NCBI GenBank assembly: GCA_028711355.1
Contig: JAQTSL010000168.1
Coordinates: 1-7,809 of the forward strand
Length of the DNA stretch: 7,809 nucleotides
Origin: Rhodoferax sp.
GTDB lineage: Bacteria; Pseudomonadota; Gammaproteobacteria; Burkholderiales; Burkholderiaceae_C
Reading direction: 5' to 3'
Shown: positions 6,032 through 7,809 of the stretch, in pieces
Numbering within the stretch: position 1 is the stretch's first letter
How the letters are laid out: each line of letters starts with the position of its first letter
Program-made: the position numbers and the translations under genes
The notes under the pieces: model-generated
The model's database searches: none
What the model was told of the DNA's origin: nothing
What the model saw: the letters and a program-made list of their open reading frames with translations, nothing else

Positions 6032-7182
6032 TGAACTTTGGCATGGTAGGTCAGCAGAGATACCACCCGGCAGCACTCGGTGCGCTGGGTGCTGCTTGCG
6101 TTTTGGTGGCGGGTGGCCTGAATCCACTGGCCATTGGCTTGGGGCTGGTGTTGTTGGCCGCTGGCGTGCTGCTGGGCAAAAAAATAGCCAGGCACGAAGC
6201 CGCATTGCAGCAAGCGGTGGCCGACTATCTGGCCGGCCAGGCCAGCTTTGGCGACCAAGTGGTGCCGGTCTGGTGCAACCATATTGAATCGTCGCGCGAG
6301 CAAATGGCGTCTGCCATAAACGCCCTGTCCGAGCGCTTTGGCGGTATTGTTGACAAGCTCGACGTCGCCTTGCGCACCGCCACCCAGGCCACCGACAGCG
6401 TGGCAGGCAACGGCAACGACCTGGTGGCGATTTTTGACAAAAGCGAACGCGACCTCAAGGCGCTGGTCAATGTGCAGCAGTCATCGATGGCCAACATGGA
6501 GTCAATGTTGACCAAGGTGCAGGGGCTTGACCGCTTTATTGTCGAGCTGCAAGACATGGCCGCTGATGTGGCACGCATTGCCCAGCAAACCAATCTGCTG
6601 GCCCTGAACGCCGCCATTGAAGCGGCACGCGCGGGTGAGTTAGGGCGCGGCTTTGCCGTGGTGGCCAAAGAATTCCGCATGCTGTCCAACCAATCAGGCC
6701 AGTCGGGCAGAAAAATTGCTGAGACGGTCAAGGTCATCAGCGCTGCCATTGTCGATACCTGTACCACCGTGCGTGAAGCGGTGGTGGCTGAAGACCAGTC
6801 ACTGCAAACAGCGCACAGCACCATTGACCAGGTGATGGCAGATTTCAGAAAAATCACCGAAGCATTCCAGCAGTCCAGCGACCTGCTGCAAGGCGAAAGC
6901 ATGAGCATTCAGACCGAGGTGAATCAGGCACTGGTGCAAATGCAGTTTCAGGACCGCGTCAGCCAGATCATGACGCAGGTGGTCAAAAACATCGAACGCT
7001 TGCCCGAAGTGCTGCAACAGCAGCAACAGCAGTACCAGCAAACCGGAGAGTTGCTAGCGCACGACCCCCAAGACATGCTCGACGAGATGAAAAAGTCTTA
7101 CGTGATGGCCGACCAACACGTGATCCACGAAGGTGGCAAGGTGGTTGCAAGCAGCGATACGACCGACATCAGTTTTTTTTAG
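6028..7182 (+). CDS. Methyl-accepting chemotaxis protein with membrane hairpin and no periplasmic sensor
   Basis: This 384-residue chemoreceptor would control a CheA kinase through CheW. Two hydrophobic segments (residues ~15-31 and ~33-50), joined only by a short Asn-Pro turn and followed by KKIAR, form a membrane hairpin; no periplasmic ligand domain or clear HAMP is visible. A cytoplasmic helical region contains VPVWCNHIESSREQM (79-93). The signalling hairpin tip is at ~183-217, with QQTNLLALNAAIEAARAGE and GRGFAVVAKEFRML. QMQFQDRVSQI (304-314) is a motif I associate with betaproteobacterial MCPs of this short type. A glutamine run (330-338) precedes a flexible tail ending in DISFF, which is not the canonical CheR-binding NWETF type. 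The signal may be sensed in the membrane or cytoplasm, or be delivered by another protein. It starts by ATGA overlap with the receiver gene (ATG 6028; ATG 6031 is also in frame) and ends 10 bases before the CheY-like gene, at a TAG immediately after a run of eight T. Confidence 0.93.
   Translation: MMNFGMVGQQRYHPAALGALGAACVLVAGGLNPLAIGLGLVLLAAGVLLGKKIARHEAALQQAVADYLAGQASFGDQVVPVWCNHIESSREQMASAINALSERFGGIVDKLDVALRTATQATDSVAGNGNDLVAIFDKSERDLKALVNVQQSSMANMESMLTKVQGLDRFIVELQDMAADVARIAQQTNLLALNAAIEAARAGELGRGFAVVAKEFRMLSNQSGQSGRKIAETVKVISAAIVDTCTTVREAVVAEDQSLQTAHSTIDQVMADFRKITEAFQQSSDLLQGESMSIQTEVNQALVQMQFQDRVSQIMTQVVKNIERLPEVLQQQQQQYQQTGELLAHDPQDMLDEMKKSYVMADQHVIHEGGKVVASSDTTDISFF
7015..7041 (+). 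repeat. CAG/CAA glutamine codon run in the MCP gene
   Basis: Nine consecutive codons encode QQQQQQYQQ (residues 330-338), as a mix of CAG and CAA interrupted by TAC. The run lies just after the signalling helices, in the linker to the C-terminal tail. Such runs can vary in length between strains; mixed codons make slippage less likely than in a pure repeat. Confidence 0.6.
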
Positions 7183-7186
7183 AGGA
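7181..7186 (+). promoter_or_regulatory. Shine-Dalgarno site of the CheY-like gene
   Basis: AGAGGA ends six bases before the ATG at 7193 and overlaps the MCP stop codon TAG (7180-7182). It is the best ribosome binding site in the window and decides the start at 7193 over an in-frame ATG at 7133 that lies inside the MCP gene. Confidence 0.8.
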
Positions 7187-7192
7187 TATGAC

Positions 7193-7561
7193 ATGGCCAA
7201 ACTGATCATGATTGTTGACGACTCGGCCTCGATGCGACGCGTGGTCGGCATCTCGCTCAAAACGGCGGGCTACGACGTCGTCGAAGGCTGCGACGGGCGC
7301 GACGCACTGTCCAAGCTGACCGGGCAAAAAGTGCACCTGATCATCAGCGACGTGAATATGCCCATCATGGACGGCATTGCGTTTTTGAAAGCCGTCAAGC
7401 AAATGCCGGCCTACAAGTTCACCCCCGTCATCATGCTCACCACCGAGTCGGCGGAAGAAAAAAAGCGCGAGGGCCAGGCAGCCGGAGCGCGTGCCTGGGT
7501 GGTGAAACCTTTTCAACCTGAACAACTTGTGAACGCCGTACAACGGCTGTGCCTGCCATGA
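7193..7561 (+). CDS. CheY-like chemotaxis response regulator
   Basis: This 122-residue single-domain receiver is close to CheY in length and layout. Asp9-Asp10 (MIVDDS) bind metal, Asp53 (IISDVNMPIMDG) is the phospho-acceptor, Thr83 (MLTTES) and Lys105 (WVVKPF) complete the switch site, and Trp102 stands at the position of E. coli CheY Tyr106. A phosphorylated CheY would normally bind the flagellar switch protein FliM, or another output partner where several CheYs exist. It lies 10 bases after the MCP gene and shares an ATGA overlap (7558-7561) with the STAS gene, so it belongs to the same transcript and is presumably phosphorylated by the CheA expected downstream. Whether it is the motor-binding CheY or a phosphate sink cannot be decided from the sequence. 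Confidence 0.94.
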   Translation: MAKLIMIVDDSASMRRVVGISLKTAGYDVVEGCDGRDALSKLTGQKVHLIISDVNMPIMDGIAFLKAVKQMPAYKFTPVIMLTTESAEEKKREGQAAGARAWVVKPFQPEQLVNAVQRLCLP

Positions 7562-7809
7562 GCCAAAACACGTTAAAAATTGAAGGCGAGCTCACCATCT
7601 TTCGCGCCATGGAGCTCAAGCCTGCCTTGCTGGCTACCCCGCCGGTGGATGAAATTGACCTCGCTGGGGTGACCGACCTTGACACCGCGGGTGTGCAACT
7701 GCTGATGCTGGCCAAAAAAACCGCATTGGCGCAGCAGCGCGACGTCAAACTGACCGGTCACAGCCCGGCCGTGCTGGATGTGTTTGAGCTGCTCAACGTG
7801 GCGGGCTAC
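7558..7809 (+). CDS. STAS-domain protein, anti-sigma-antagonist-like (3' partial)
   Basis: The frame starts at the ATG of an ATGA overlap with the CheY-like gene and stays open for 84 codons to the window end. The sequence MSQNTLKIEGELTIFRAMEL begins like a STAS strand. VDEIDLAGVTDLDTAGVQLLML (residues ~30-51) is the STAS core, with Asp42-Thr43-Ala44-Gly45 at the loop where SpoIIAA-type antagonists carry a phosphorylatable Ser/Thr. The next segment (RDVKLTGHSPAVLDVFELL) fits the following strand and helix. The usual family length is about 95-110 residues, so only the end is missing. In this context it is more likely an accessory protein of the chemosensory operon than a partner-switching regulator of a stress sigma factor. 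A contact with the divergent sigma factor encoded upstream is only speculation. Confidence 0.87.
   Translation, partial: MSQNTLKIEGELTIFRAMELKPALLATPPVDEIDLAGVTDLDTAGVQLLMLAKKTALAQQRDVKLTGHSPAVLDVFELLNVAGY

Noticed and set aside
6225..6908. Minus-strand open frame (227 codons) opposite the MCP gene
   Set aside because: Its Ser/Ala/Arg-rich translation mirrors the MCP helices; no motif and no ribosome binding site.
1..7809. Insertion sequences, CRISPR arrays, tRNA or rRNA genes
   Set aside because: No transposase, terminal repeats of IS length, regularly spaced repeats, or tRNA/rRNA-like segments were seen on either strand.

Overview
The window reads like a chromosomal segment of a motile betaproteobacterium, probably Burkholderiales and perhaps Comamonadaceae (Rhodoferax/Polaromonas-like). 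The basis is GC-rich coding sequence dominated by CTG, GCC and CAA/CAG codons, and the style of the small MCP with a QFQDRVSQ motif near its C terminus. This placement is an inference from general knowledge, not a database result. All seven supported genes are on the + strand.

Layout: (1) 1-1665 is the 3' part of a SulP-type anion transporter with STAS and cyclic-nucleotide-binding-like domains; its start lies outside the window. (2) 1666-2159 is about 490 bp without a convincing complete gene. It holds a possible minus-strand gene remnant and a small palindrome. (3) 2160-4541 is a membrane sensor kinase: periplasmic SBP_bac_3-like domain, one TM segment, two PAS domains, then HisKA_2 and HATPase. 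(4) 4655-5458 is a sigma factor of the FliA/WhiG (sigma-28) group with unusual changes in regions 2.3/2.4. (5) 5459-5644 is a structured intergenic region with two stem-loops and a repeated GGTAT..CCGATGG element. (6) 5645-7809 is a tight operon: stand-alone receiver, membrane-hairpin MCP, CheY-like receiver, and a STAS protein cut off by the window end. Two junctions are ATGA overlaps and one is a 10-nt gap carrying a strong Shine-Dalgarno sequence.

Functional reading: the last four genes look like the front of a chemosensory operon, whose CheA/CheW would be expected just downstream (inference). A divergent flagellar-type sigma factor and an amino-acid-sensor-like kinase sit immediately upstream. 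This suggests a locus that couples sensing of small extracellular molecules, dedicated transcription and chemotaxis-type signalling. Each family is known. The features most worth checking are the altered promoter-reading region of the sigma factor, the motif shared by two intergenic regions, the hairpins behind the sigma gene, and the T8 run at the MCP stop, where loss of one T would fuse the MCP to CheY.
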